Origin: Bacteroidales bacterium
GTDB lineage: Bacteria > Bacteroidota > Bacteroidia > Bacteroidales > UBA932
Direction of reading: 5' to 3'
DNA length: 64,000 nucleotides
Assembly (NCBI GenBank): GCA_024402135.1
Contig: JAKSJN010000009.1
Coordinates: 1-64,000, forward strand
Every line of letters begins with the position of its first letter. Position 1 is the stretch's first letter. Below the pieces are notes generated by a model that saw only the letters and a list, made by a program, of their open reading frames with translations, did no database searches and was not told where the DNA came from. The translations under genes were made by a program, and so were the position numbers. Below are positions 27,977-35,180 of this stretch, piece after piece.

Positions 27977-29431
27977 CTAAAACTTCTTACCAAAAACAAT
28001 ACTCAAAAACGTCTCTCCCAAAATCTTGATGTCAAACCACAGGGACCTGTGTCTAAGATAGTAGAGATCCAGTTCAAGACGGCGGAGCATCTTCTCCAGG
28101 GTGTCGGTGTAGCCGTTCCTGAGGGTCGCGTATGAGGTGACGCCAGGACGGATCTGGTACAGGTAGTAGTAGCGCGGATCGGCCTCCATAATCTGGTCGA
28201 TGTAAAACTGACGCTCAGGGCGGTAGCCGATGAATGCCATGTCGCCGACGAATACGTTCCAAAGTTGTGGAAGCTCGTCCAGGTGGTGCTGACGCAGGAA
28301 CTTTCCGATCTTGGTCAGGCGAGGATCCTCGTCGCCGCTGTAAAGGGCAGGACCCATGGACTCGGCATCCAGACGCATGCTGCGGAACTTGTGGATGTAG
28401 AAAGGACGACCGAAGCGGCCGATGCGTTCCTGGCTGTAGATTGCCGGGCCGCCGTCCTCGCGCTTGACGAGGATGTAGCAGAGAAGGAACGCCGGACTGA
28501 AGATTATCAGCAATATACCCGCAAGGATACAGTCGATTATTCGCTTGGTATTGCGTTCGAACGAGCTCATGCCGTCCGGGATGAAATCGTCCTTCTTCGA
28601 GAAGCTCTGGACCGCGTGCTGGCTGAGTCCGCCGTAGTCGATCTCGGAAACCTGAGGGGCGGTAAGAACGTGTATTCCGCAGTTGAGGAAGGATGTCACG
28701 AGCGCACCCATATCGTCGCCCGGAGCCATCTTCGGCAGGATGACGCCCTCGAGACCGAGATCCTTGCTGAGCTGTGCGAGTTCTTCGTCGCTGGTGAATG
28801 AAAATACCTTCTTGCCCTGGATGACCTGACCGGCAGACTTTTCGCTTCGCGTCAGGAAGCCGGCGATCATGTAGTTCGGGCTCTGCTCAAGGCGGGTCAG
28901 GAGAGCGACGCTCTTGTCATCGATGCCGAATACACCGACACAGAGACGGTCAACATCGCGGCCGACATTCTTGTTCATATCGTCATAGATCACGATCATG
29001 ACGACGCGGACCATGGTCAGAAGCACCAGGGTCGCCATGAAGTCGGTGACGGTCAGCAGTCGCAGCGAGTAGCGCTGTCCCTCGTACAGGAAGTAGATGA
29101 CGGGGAACATCAGCACACACTTGATCAGCGAGGCTGTCGCGATGCGGCCGATGCTGCGCAGGTTGGCGTAGCGGATGACGATCTTCTGGGTGCCCATGGT
29201 CAGGAACGCGATGAGCGAACAGACCGCTGCGGCAACGAGCCAGGAGATCACGAATGTCTGGAATCCCGCGAACGGGTTCAGGAGGAAACGGAGGAAGATG
29301 ATGGAGAGCAGTGATGCTATGAGCGAGATGCCCATGTCCATCAACAGTACAAAGCTGGCGCGCTGGCCGCTTTCTTCATTCTTTGGACGCAAATTTTCCA
29401 TGGTATTGACGGTTCGATTATCTGGTTGCAT
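27977..29431 (-). CDS. Undecaprenyl-phosphate sugar phosphotransferase (initiating enzyme)
   Basis: 484 residues of the WbaP/WcaJ polyisoprenyl-phosphate hexose-1-phosphate transferase family. Four or five N-terminal spans, a CoA-binding-like middle (GVFGIDDKSVALLTRLEQ), and the C-terminal catalytic domain: re-entrant helix KRIIDCILAGILLIIFSPAF, 'SQERIGRFGRPFYIHKFRSM', 'HHLDELPQLWNVFVGDMAFI' (Asp-Glu catalytic pair) and 'RPGVTSYATLRNGYTD'. It loads the first sugar phosphate on the lipid carrier. First assembly gene after the UpxY leader. Confidence 0.93.
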   Translation of the reverse strand: MQPDNRTVNTMENLRPKNEESGQRASFVLLMDMGISLIASLLSIIFLRFLLNPFAGFQTFVISWLVAAAVCSLIAFLTMGTQKIVIRYANLRSIGRIATASLIKCVLMFPVIYFLYEGQRYSLRLLTVTDFMATLVLLTMVRVVMIVIYDDMNKNVGRDVDRLCVGVFGIDDKSVALLTRLEQSPNYMIAGFLTRSEKSAGQVIQGKKVFSFTSDEELAQLSKDLGLEGVILPKMAPGDDMGALVTSFLNCGIHVLTAPQVSEIDYGGLSQHAVQSFSKKDDFIPDGMSSFERNTKRIIDCILAGILLIIFSPAFLLCYILVKREDGGPAIYSQERIGRFGRPFYIHKFRSMRLDAESMGPALYSGDEDPRLTKIGKFLRQHHLDELPQLWNVFVGDMAFIGYRPERQFYIDQIMEADPRYYYLYQIRPGVTSYATLRNGYTDTLEKMLRRLELDLYYLRHRSLWFDIKILGETFLSIVFGKKF

Positions 29432-29732
29432 TATATAGTTTTTTCGTTGAATGGATGCGACTAAATCTTGCTTGTTTCGGATAAAGACACTGCTTCATCT
29501 CCCCTGAACATAGGCGAAAGAGCTGCCGTTCAGGGAGTTAGAGCAAATTCTGTTACATGTGGAGCGCAAAGCTCCTCCGGTTCGAATCAATTTTTAATGG
29601 TGTTGTTGATTCTATATGCTGTGACCGGTTCGTGGGCAACCGCCCTCAACCCTGGTCTTGAATCCGATTTCATTCCCGTATCACTACGGACTTTTTTCTC
29701 TGCGATGATCCGTAATCCCCTATTCCCAGGGA
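29432..29732 (-). promoter_or_regulatory. Structured leader between UpxY and the capsule genes
   Basis: About 300 bases with no believable gene. In minus-strand RNA it holds several hairpins: CTCCCTGAAC paired with GTTCAGGGGAG (one bulge; near 29499-29540), GGAGC/GCTCC near 29568-29582, and a possible ACGGA/TCCGT pair near the UpxY end. No TAnnTTTG box is evident on the minus strand. UpxY proteins act on leaders of their own capsule operons, so this may be a pause or antitermination region; that role is inference. Confidence 0.45.
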
Positions 29733-30293
29733 CTAGCCATCAAGAAGTTCAACAAGTTCGTCACTGGTGAGTTTGACGCTTACCGTGAGGAAGTTGGAGA
29801 GTTTCACAACCATCTCCTTCCTGGCTCCGCGCTTGAGCTGTATGTATGTGCCTTCGACGCCCTGGAAAGGGCCGTTGAGTATCCTGATCCGTGTTCCGGC
29901 GCTGAGGTTCATGTCCTCTAGCCGATGGACCTGCGGATTGCGGTCGTACTCGGTCGATACGCGCATGAAGTCTTCCATTTCCTTGTCGCGCACGAAAAGC
30001 GGTTCGTGGTGCACCCTGTGGCAGAGATCGTAGTAGAACCAGGCCGCTATCCGCTTGCCTTCAATCAGTTCTGTCAGCCGGTCCTTCGTCGAATGGACGA
30101 AAACATAGTCTTTCATAAGACAGACCTTGCGCTTGACTTTCCTGCCGTTCTCGGTGACGATTGCCTCGCTGTATGGCTGGAACCATTCAATCTCCAGTCC
30201 GTCCAGAGCCGCACAGACCTTCGCCGCACTCATGCTGTGGCAGCGCAACACATACCATTTCTGGTCAGGGTTGTTGTTCCGGTCCGTTTCCAC
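29733..30293 (-). CDS. UpxY-family transcription antiterminator (NusG-like)
   Basis: About 186 residues. An NGN domain (QKWYVLRCHSMSAAKVCAAL then 'EWFQPYSEAIVTENGRKVKRKVCLMKDYVFVHS') is followed by a KOW-like segment (AGTRIRILNGPFQGVEGTYI). This is the locus-specific NusG paralog that stops premature termination in Bacteroidales capsule operons. The annotated start here is GTG at 30293, ten bases after the HAD stop; the longer frame upstream lies inside the HAD gene. I see no UpxZ-like partner next to it. Confidence 0.88.
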   Translation of the reverse strand: METDRNNNPDQKWYVLRCHSMSAAKVCAALDGLEIEWFQPYSEAIVTENGRKVKRKVCLMKDYVFVHSTKDRLTELIEGKRIAAWFYYDLCHRVHHEPLFVRDKEMEDFMRVSTEYDRNPQVHRLEDMNLSAGTRIRILNGPFQGVEGTYIQLKRGARKEMVVKLSNFLTVSVKLTSDELVELLDG

Positions 30294-30303
30294 TGATCTT
30301 GTA

Positions 30304-30726
30304 TTACCCGAAAATCTTCGAGAAGAATCCGCTTTTTTTCTCTTTGCCGTAGGTTTCAAGCACCCACTGTTCATATGTCAATCCGCGCGAAATCATGTCA
30401 TATATAGCCACCCAGTCAGGCAGGCCGCCGAGGTTGCGGTCATCGATGAAGATGTCGGCCTTCAGCTTGCGGCAATGACGTGCATGGGTGTCGATTTCTT
30501 CGTCCGGATAGTTGCTGTTGACAGCGTAGAACTCAACTCCCCCTTTCTCGCGGCAGAAATCGATCGCTTCCTGCAACAGCTTTCCCTCACGGACTGTCCA
30601 GAGGATCAGCTCGTGATGGTCATCCTGAAGCATCTTCAGGGTCTTCAATGCGAATGGGATTTCCTTACCGATATGAGGGTATCGGTGCTCTACTATCGTT
30701 CCGTCGAAGTCGACTGCTATTACCAT
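30304..30726 (-). CDS. Small HAD-superfamily hydrolase
   Basis: 140 residues. Starts MVIAVDFDGTIVEHRYPHIG (motif I DFDGT), then 'LILWTVREGKLLQEAIDFCR' (motif II) and 'KADIFIDDRNLGGLPDW' (motif IV). It resembles the short Bacteroidota HAD phosphatases such as BT0820. It is the first gene of the capsule transcription unit; its substrate, perhaps a sugar or nucleotide phosphate, is unknown. Confidence 0.85.
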   Translation of the reverse strand: MVIAVDFDGTIVEHRYPHIGKEIPFALKTLKMLQDDHHELILWTVREGKLLQEAIDFCREKGGVEFYAVNSNYPDEEIDTHARHCRKLKADIFIDDRNLGGLPDWVAIYDMISRGLTYEQWVLETYGKEKKSGFFSKIFG

Positions 30727-30774
30727 GATTTCTTACTTTTTTGCGGGCATATCGTTGCAAATATGCGCCAATTA

Positions 30775-30782
30775 CAAATATA
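30775..30782 (-). promoter_or_regulatory. -7 box upstream of HAD-UpxY-capsule operon
   Basis: TATATTTG on the minus strand, matching TAnnTTTG, about 50 bases before the HAD start. A second near-match (CATATTTG) lies at 30758-30765. Divergent from the tRNA-Leu promoter. Confidence 0.5.
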
Positions 30783-30799
30783 TGAATAAATATCTATAT

Positions 30800-30830
30800 T
30801 TTGCATACCGACGAAAAGTGTTTATCTTTG
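30800..30830 (+). promoter_or_regulatory. Promoter of tRNA-Leu
   Basis: TTTG at 30800-30803 and TATCTTTG at 30823-30830 with a 19-base spacer: a textbook Bacteroidota sigma-70-type promoter eight bases before the tRNA. Confidence 0.85.
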
Positions 30831-30837
30831 CATCAGC

Positions 30838-30919
30838 GCGGGCGTGTTGAAATTGGTAGACAAGCCAGACTTAGGATCTGGTGCCTTCGTGTGTATGGGT
30901 TCGAGTCCCTTCGCCCGCA
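30838..30919 (+). tRNA. tRNA-Leu(TAG)
   Basis: Acceptor stem GCGGGCG/CGCCCGC, anticodon stem CCAGA/TCTGG with loop CTTAGGA giving anticodon TAG, a variable arm, and a T-arm with GGTTCGAGTCCC. CCA is not encoded. The accessory island begins right after it. Confidence 0.95.
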
Positions 30920-30928
30920 CGAAAATAT

Positions 30929-30964
30929 AAGCTAACTTATTGATCTACAATAGGTTAGCTTTTT
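30929..30964 (+). terminator. Terminator of tRNA-Leu
   Basis: Eight-base stem AAGCTAAC/GTTAGCTT followed by a T-run, nine bases past the tRNA. Confidence 0.85.
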
Positions 30965-31006
30965 GATTTATCGAATTCGCACAACAAAAACAGATTTACT
31001 GTTCAA

Positions 31007-31192
31007 TTGTGCACTTTAGCATGCAAAGATCATGGAATTAGGGTAATCTATTATTCTGATTTACAGATTCTGTATCCTTACTTTGTTGTTGAGGACTTTG
31101 AAACTTTGCTTCATCTTATTAAAGAACGGGGCATTGTGAAGGATAAAAGTTTGTGGGAAGATCCCGAGCTTCCTCTATTATTTGAAGAATAG
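31007..31192 (+). pseudogene. Coding remnant, 61 codons, unrecognised
   Basis: An open frame with TTG at 31007, TAG at 31190-31192. It reads CTLACKDHGIRVIYYSDLQI and ends DPELPLLFEE. The same frame is open upstream into the tRNA terminator (…NKNRFTVQLCTLAC), so the real start has probably been lost. Amino-acid make-up looks like a real globular protein end. I do not recognise the family. A short hairpin (GGGC/GCCC) follows the stop. Confidence 0.4.
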
Positions 31193-31244
31193 TGGGCATT
31201 AAGTAGCCCGGTTATTAAGCTGTTTTGTTTTTTAGGAAAATATT

Positions 31245-31274
31245 TTTGGAGGACTAAAAATATTACTACATTTG
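31245..31274 (+). promoter_or_regulatory. Promoter of the structured RNA
   Basis: TTTG at 31245-31248 and TACATTTG at 31267-31274 separated by 18 bases. Predicted start at about 31279, exactly at the first base of the 5' hairpin. Confidence 0.8.
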
Positions 31275-31278
31275 CAGT

Positions 31279-31439
31279 GTATTCGGATGAATACTGGCTT
31301 AGTCAGCCATTGAGCCTGGTTATACCGCTCACGGAAAATGTAGCCCTTAGGAATTAGGGATTTGTTCATAGCTTGGTTGTTACCCTCGACCATTTTTTTG
31401 AGTGCTACGTTGTTCCGTTAAAGAGACAGCGTCTTTTTT
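31279..31439 (+). ncRNA. Structured small RNA upstream of the AIPR-like gene
   Basis: About 160 nt, not coding in any frame. Visible helices in order: a 6-bp 5' hairpin (GTATTC-GGAT-GAATAC, 31279-31294); a 5-bp hairpin (TGGCT/AGCCA, 31295-31309); an 8-bp hairpin with a CT bulge (TGAGC..GGT-TAT-ACC..GCTCA, 31311-31331); a long-range 14-bp helix joining 31331-31344 with 31404-31418 (one bulged G at 31412, one G-T pair); small hairpins inside it (for example GGT/ACC at 31375-31384 and CCT/AGG near 31345-31359) and a seven-T stretch at 31393-31399; last, an intrinsic terminator hairpin. It has its own promoter. It does not match any RNA class I know. AIPR translation starts 33 bases after its end. 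Confidence 0.75.
31420..31439 (+). terminator. Intrinsic terminator of the structured RNA
   Basis: Eight base pairs AAAGAGAC/GTCTTTTT (one G-T pair) with loop AGC and a run of six T. It lies between the RNA and the AIPR-like start, so AIPR mRNA needs read-through. Confidence 0.75.
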
Positions 31440-31472
31440 ATTATGTAATTGAGGGAGCAACTAGCATTGATT

Positions 31473-32816
31473 ATGGAACAGAATCCAACTTACACTTACA
31501 TTAAGCTTGAATCAGGAAACACTCCTCAGCTCTCAAGAGAAGGTCTTAAACTCTGTAGAATTTCTTCAAGCATTTCTCCTTTCACCTTTATCAAACTCTT
31601 TGCAGCGGCGGACAATAAAATTAATCCACGTGTCGCAAAAGAGAATCAGATCACACAGGACATTCGTGCAACACTCGCCACAGAGCCTGAGATATTCTGG
31701 CTGAAAAGCAAGGGAATCGTTGTTGCGACACAGAACTGTAAACTCTCTGATAGAAACAGAGTCGGTATTACTCTTTCTGAGGATGTCGACAGAGAAGGTA
31801 TAATGGATGGAGGCCATAACACCCTGGCTGTAGCACAGTTTCTTCTTGTTAATCTCTTCCCTGAGAATAAAATGATCAAGGACTGGGCTGGGATGAAGGA
31901 GTTCTGGGCAGAGAATACTGATGAGATTGTCGAGAGATTCAATAAAAATGTCAACAGTGGAATGTTTAACTTCTCTATTCCGATTGAGATTATCTTCCCG
32001 TCTGACGAAGAAGGTGCCTTTGAGGAATATCTCGAGTTTATTAATAGTATCTGTGATGGCCGTAACGCCAATGTCCAGCTTAGAGATTCGGCCAAAGATA
32101 ATCAGGTCGGCATTTATGACGGCTTCAAAGATCTCATTGCTTGCAAGGACGATGTAATCTGGAAAACCGGTATGCCTGGAAAGATAAAAGTTGAGAATGT
32201 TGTTAGCATTGCCTCTTTGCTTTTCATTTCACTTCAGGAGAAGAATCTCCTTCCCCCTAGCTTAAGTACTCTCAATCCAGTATCTATCTATAGTGGTAGC
32301 GGCAAGTGTGTTGATTTCTTCGGTGAGGTGATCCGCCATCAGGATGTCTCTGTTAAAGATGGAGATAAGTATGTCATCACAAATCCAAGAGTAAAGTCTG
32401 CAATGTCTATGATTGACGACCTTCTTAAGTTTTACGATAAGATGTACCTTAAATTCCCTGCAATTTATCAGAGGACTCCTGGAAAGTTCGGCGGAATAAA
32501 AGCCGTGGAGATGAAGAGCAGTAAGTGTCCATTTGGATACTTTGAGGAGGTTATCGACTATAAGTATCCTAATGGTTTCTTTATTCCACTCTTCTGTGGC
32601 GTGCGTGAGCTCATCACTTATAATGAAACGACAGATACGATTTCATGGATTATCAATCCCGCCACTATCAATTTTGATGATCTGGACTGTGAAACATATG
32701 TCGAAATGATCAAGTTCCTGAATTTCAATCCGCAGAGTGTTGGAAAAGCTGCCATGATGTATAAGAACGGTGTTAACACCTTCAACGCATATAAAAATGC
32801 AGTACTCAACCGATAA
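31473..32816 (+). CDS. AIPR-like (abortive infection phage resistance) protein
   Basis: 447 residues from ATG 31473; a TTG eight codons upstream is less likely. The conserved block near residues 110-123, GIMDGGHNTLAVAQ, is like the 'DGxQT/N' core of AIPR proteins (PF10592) and also recalls the DGQHR motif of the related DndB/DGQHR fold. Before it comes 'PEIFWLKSKGIVVATQNCKL', after it 'IPIEIIFPSDEEGAFEEYLEFINSICDGRNANVQLRDSAKD'. AIPR proteins are tied to abortive phage resistance, mechanism unclear. No promoter is visible between the structured RNA's terminator and the start codon. AT-rich relative to the chromosome, so probably acquired. Confidence 0.7.
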   Translation: MEQNPTYTYIKLESGNTPQLSREGLKLCRISSSISPFTFIKLFAAADNKINPRVAKENQITQDIRATLATEPEIFWLKSKGIVVATQNCKLSDRNRVGITLSEDVDREGIMDGGHNTLAVAQFLLVNLFPENKMIKDWAGMKEFWAENTDEIVERFNKNVNSGMFNFSIPIEIIFPSDEEGAFEEYLEFINSICDGRNANVQLRDSAKDNQVGIYDGFKDLIACKDDVIWKTGMPGKIKVENVVSIASLLFISLQEKNLLPPSLSTLNPVSIYSGSGKCVDFFGEVIRHQDVSVKDGDKYVITNPRVKSAMSMIDDLLKFYDKMYLKFPAIYQRTPGKFGGIKAVEMKSSKCPFGYFEEVIDYKYPNGFFIPLFCGVRELITYNETTDTISWIINPATINFDDLDCETYVEMIKFLNFNPQSVGKAAMMYKNGVNTFNAYKNAVLNR

Positions 32817-32896
32817 TCGATGTTGGCTCCCCAGAAATGGACATGTCCCTCCAGGTTAACAGGTTCAACTTTTTGGAGGATTTAGTCCACATGTTT

Positions 32897-32933
32897 AAGA
32901 AGCACCGCGTTAAGCGATGCTTCTTATTTTTTT
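32897..32933 (+). terminator. Terminator of the AIPR-like gene
   Basis: AAGAAGCA/TGCTTCTT with an inner CGC/GCG pairing and a following seven-T run. It overlaps the stop codon of the convergent Fic gene. Confidence 0.8.
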
Positions 32934-34231
32934 ATAATTTGATCGAAGTTGTCTCCTCTTATGTAAGCCGATTTTACTTTGTTTATTGGAATGCGCTTTA
33001 TGAAATCTCTATCCACTAATGAATCAAGATCCGTTTTTGCCGTAGTATGGCTGACGGCAAATCTTGTCTCAATCTCTTTAACTGTGATAACCATTTTGGG
33101 GTTATCGCGAACTAATGATAAGATAACGGCTTGCCTTTCATTTATATTTCCGAGTTGCATAAAATCTACACTTTGCTGTTTCTGGAGAATTTTCCGCTCA
33201 ATGTAATTCTTTAGGTCTTTAAACGCTAGATCAAGGACCCTTAAATGATAATTGACAAAGTAGCCAATATCTTTCCCATCGGCTTCCGCATATAGGAAGG
33301 CTTTCTCATAACTTGGCTTGCTTCTGTATATGATTCGCGATATGGACAGATATTCCGTTAACCAATATCCGCTCTTCAGCATATACCAATAGAACAATGC
33401 GCGAGCAGTTCTACCGTTCCCATCGACAAATGGGTGAACATAAGAAACGAGAAAATGGATAAAAATTGCCTTTAGAATAGGATGAACGAAAGTGCCATTT
33501 ATAGAGTCATTAGTATTTACGAACTCGCACAAATCATTCACAAACTCAGGGATGTCTTTATATGTCGGTGGAGTATGGACTATTTCATGGGTGAGGGAGT
33601 TCTCAACCACAACGTCATCGTTAGTCCGGAATCTTCCCGCATCTTTTTCTTCTTCCAATGTCTTCCGAGTCATAAGAGAATGTATCTCTAACAACAATCC
33701 GGCTGTGAGATTTTCATCCTTATGCTCGACTATAAATCTAATTGAAGCATAGTTGTTGAAGATCATCTGTTCAGAACGAGTCCTTGGTGAAATTTTCTTT
33801 CTCAACATGTCCTTTGCAACCTTCCTCGTAGTTGACGCTCCTTCCATTTGGCTAGATGAAATAGCCTCTTCCATCAAAGCGGATATCAAGTACCGTTCCC
33901 TATCATCTGAAGGAATGATGGAGTTGTTACCCCATGAGCCACCAAAGTTCATGTCAAAATTATGGCATAACGCCTGCATTCTATTTGTAATGGGTAATGT
34001 TATTCCGTACCTTTCCCATTGAAAGCCTCGTATCATCAATCTGCTGAATTTGACCAAAGACCATAATTCTTCCGAAGAAATATCTTCTGGCTTCTTTTTA
34101 TATTTTAAGTCAGTCCAATACCAATATTCATTATTCGCAGTTTGGATAATTGCCTGCACATCAGCTCTTTCGTAGAGGGATAAAAACTTCTTATCAAGAG
34201 GTTTTGATATCTTTGGGGTTGGTTCTATCAT
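32924..34231 (-). CDS. Fic-family AMPylase-like protein with winged-helix C-terminus
   Basis: About 435 residues. The Fic active site HPFVDGNGRT is complete, with catalytic His266. An N-terminal inhibitory helix carries SSQMEG (Glu130), the S/T-xxx-E-G/N motif that holds class II Fic enzymes off. The C-terminal end is a winged helix (VITVKEIETRFAVSHTTAKTDLDSLV). Fic proteins of this type transfer AMP to a target protein. ATG at 34231 is chosen because the -7 box lies at 34248-34255, downstream of the frame's earlier start codon. The wHTH and an inverted repeat in the promoter suggest self-regulation. Confidence 0.9.
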   Translation of the reverse strand: MIEPTPKISKPLDKKFLSLYERADVQAIIQTANNEYWYWTDLKYKKKPEDISSEELWSLVKFSRLMIRGFQWERYGITLPITNRMQALCHNFDMNFGGSWGNNSIIPSDDRERYLISALMEEAISSSQMEGASTTRKVAKDMLRKKISPRTRSEQMIFNNYASIRFIVEHKDENLTAGLLLEIHSLMTRKTLEEEKDAGRFRTNDDVVVENSLTHEIVHTPPTYKDIPEFVNDLCEFVNTNDSINGTFVHPILKAIFIHFLVSYVHPFVDGNGRTARALFYWYMLKSGYWLTEYLSISRIIYRSKPSYEKAFLYAEADGKDIGYFVNYHLRVLDLAFKDLKNYIERKILQKQQSVDFMQLGNINERQAVILSLVRDNPKMVITVKEIETRFAVSHTTAKTDLDSLVDRDFIKRIPINKVKSAYIRGDNFDQIIKK

Positions 34232-34247
34232 ACTTCTATTTTTACTG

Positions 34248-34294
34248 CAAATATAGGTGAATTCTTGCAAATACTTCAAAAACTTGCAAGAATT
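34248..34294 (-). promoter_or_regulatory. Fic promoter with 11-bp inverted repeat
   Basis: -7 box TATATTTG (minus) at 34248-34255 and a CAAA -33 element near 34277. AATTCTTGCAA at 34260-34270 and its exact reverse complement at 34284-34294 flank 13 bases and cover the -33 region, an operator-like arrangement. Confidence 0.65.
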
Positions 34295-34460
34295 AGCATC
34301 CTAACATACTGTTCTGCTTATTAATCGGATTCTACTTGAAATGACTTGAGATCTGAAGATCGTCTACTTAATAGAATTCTGGGCTTTGTCTTCAAAACAC
34401 TGATAGACGGCCTCCAGATCACGAAAAAGGGTTCGAAATCTGTCAACGATCACGCACAAA
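34295..34460. other. Gene-free stretch with a possible 29-codon coding remnant
   Basis: On the minus strand 34453-34364 reads VIVDRFRTLFRDLEAVYQCF and stops after 29 codons. It looks like protein sequence but is too short to place; a decayed gene end is possible. Nothing else is seen. Confidence 0.25.
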
Positions 34461-34496
34461 AAAAACGAGGTTGACTAAAAAGTCAACCTCGTTTTT
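34461..34496 (-). terminator. Strong terminator of the lipoprotein gene
   Basis: Sixteen-base stem (A5-CGAGGTTGACT with AGTCAACCTCG-T5) around an AAAA loop, flanked by T-runs on both strands, directly after the lipoprotein stop codon. Confidence 0.85.
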
Positions 34497-34497
34497 T

Positions 34498-35049
34498 CTA
34501 ATAGTAGCCGTCGAATGGGGTTAGACCCTTGTATTTGATGTCGATGACGGTAGAGTCTTTGAGTTTGATACTGATGTCGATGACAGAATCCTCGATCTGC
34601 TTTCCATTGACATCATGTCTTCCAAAATAATAGGATTTGACTTTCACGGACTTGACAAGATCGTTGCTGCCTTTATAGACACCCTGATCAAGTTCAACCC
34701 CCAAGCCATCAAGCCCATGAGCCCCGCCAAGGCTGAATCCAACAAAAGAAAGATATTGGCCCGGAGATGTATACTCGGTTCCCTTATACCTGAAACCATT
34801 GATATACACCACGGATAGAACTTCATGCCAACTCGGGCCATTTTCATAGTATTCACTGTACATGTTGAACCGATGAAAAGATCCTTTGGAAGGATTCGAA
34901 ACACCGCCGCCGACAAAGGCCGACTCGATAGGAACGACCTTCACACCGTCCACAAAGATTCCGTTTTTTCCCTTGAAGACATAGTCTTCCTTCGTACAGC
35001 CAGCAAGGGCGAGTACGAAAACCAGAAACATGTACAGAGCTTTTCTCAT
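34498..35049 (-). CDS. Hypothetical lipoprotein
   Basis: 183 residues. Lipoprotein signal MRKALYMFLVFVLALAGC with Cys at about 18. The mature part reads as beta strands (GIFVDGVKVVPIESAFVGGG, YKGSNDLVKSVKVKSYYFGR). I do not recognise the family. ATG at 35049 gives the signal peptide; the longer frame upstream crosses the promoter. It is monocistronic between a -7 box and a strong terminator. Confidence 0.75.
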   Translation of the reverse strand: MRKALYMFLVFVLALAGCTKEDYVFKGKNGIFVDGVKVVPIESAFVGGGVSNPSKGSFHRFNMYSEYYENGPSWHEVLSVVYINGFRYKGTEYTSPGQYLSFVGFSLGGAHGLDGLGVELDQGVYKGSNDLVKSVKVKSYYFGRHDVNGKQIEDSVIDISIKLKDSTVIDIKYKGLTPFDGYY

Positions 35050-35072
35050 AAAACAGATGTCTTGATAACAGT

Positions 35073-35080
35073 CAAATATA
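35073..35080 (-). promoter_or_regulatory. -7 box of the lipoprotein gene
   Basis: TATATTTG on the minus strand, 24 bases before the ATG. Confidence 0.6.
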
Positions 35081-35128
35081 CACATTAAACACAAAAAACC
35101 TCAAAACCTTGCTTCCAGATGCAAAAAA

Positions 35129-35155
35129 GACGCAAGGGGTTTAATCCCTTGCGTC
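35129..35155 (-). terminator. Terminator of the S15-type hydrolase gene
   Basis: Ten-base stem GACGCAAGGG/CCCTTGCGTC followed in minus direction by TTTTTTGC. Confidence 0.85.
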
Positions 35156-35180
35156 ATATATAGATAACTCGCGTCAAAAG

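Noticed and set aside
29468-29770. 100-codon plus-strand frame in the UpxY leader
   Set aside because: It overlaps UpxY on the other strand, has no promoter and its peptide lacks protein-like features; the hairpins explain the sequence better.
31279-31439. 6S RNA or the Bacteroidales-1 RNA as identity of the structured RNA
   Set aside because: 6S RNA forms one long rod with a central bubble. Here there are three separate 5' hairpins and a helix that encloses only the 3' half. An Rfam search is still needed to exclude a known class.
32817-32896. Short inverted repeats (CCTCCA/TGGAGG, GGACATGTCC) after the AIPR-like gene
   Set aside because: The pairings are short and partly exclusive; no promoter is present, so I do not call another RNA.
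34364-34453. Transposase fragment
   Set aside because: The 29-codon frame is too short to assign, and no terminal inverted repeats are visible.
30838-34500. Integrative element with att repeats at tRNA-Leu
   Set aside because: No copy of the tRNA 3' end was found downstream and no integrase gene is present.
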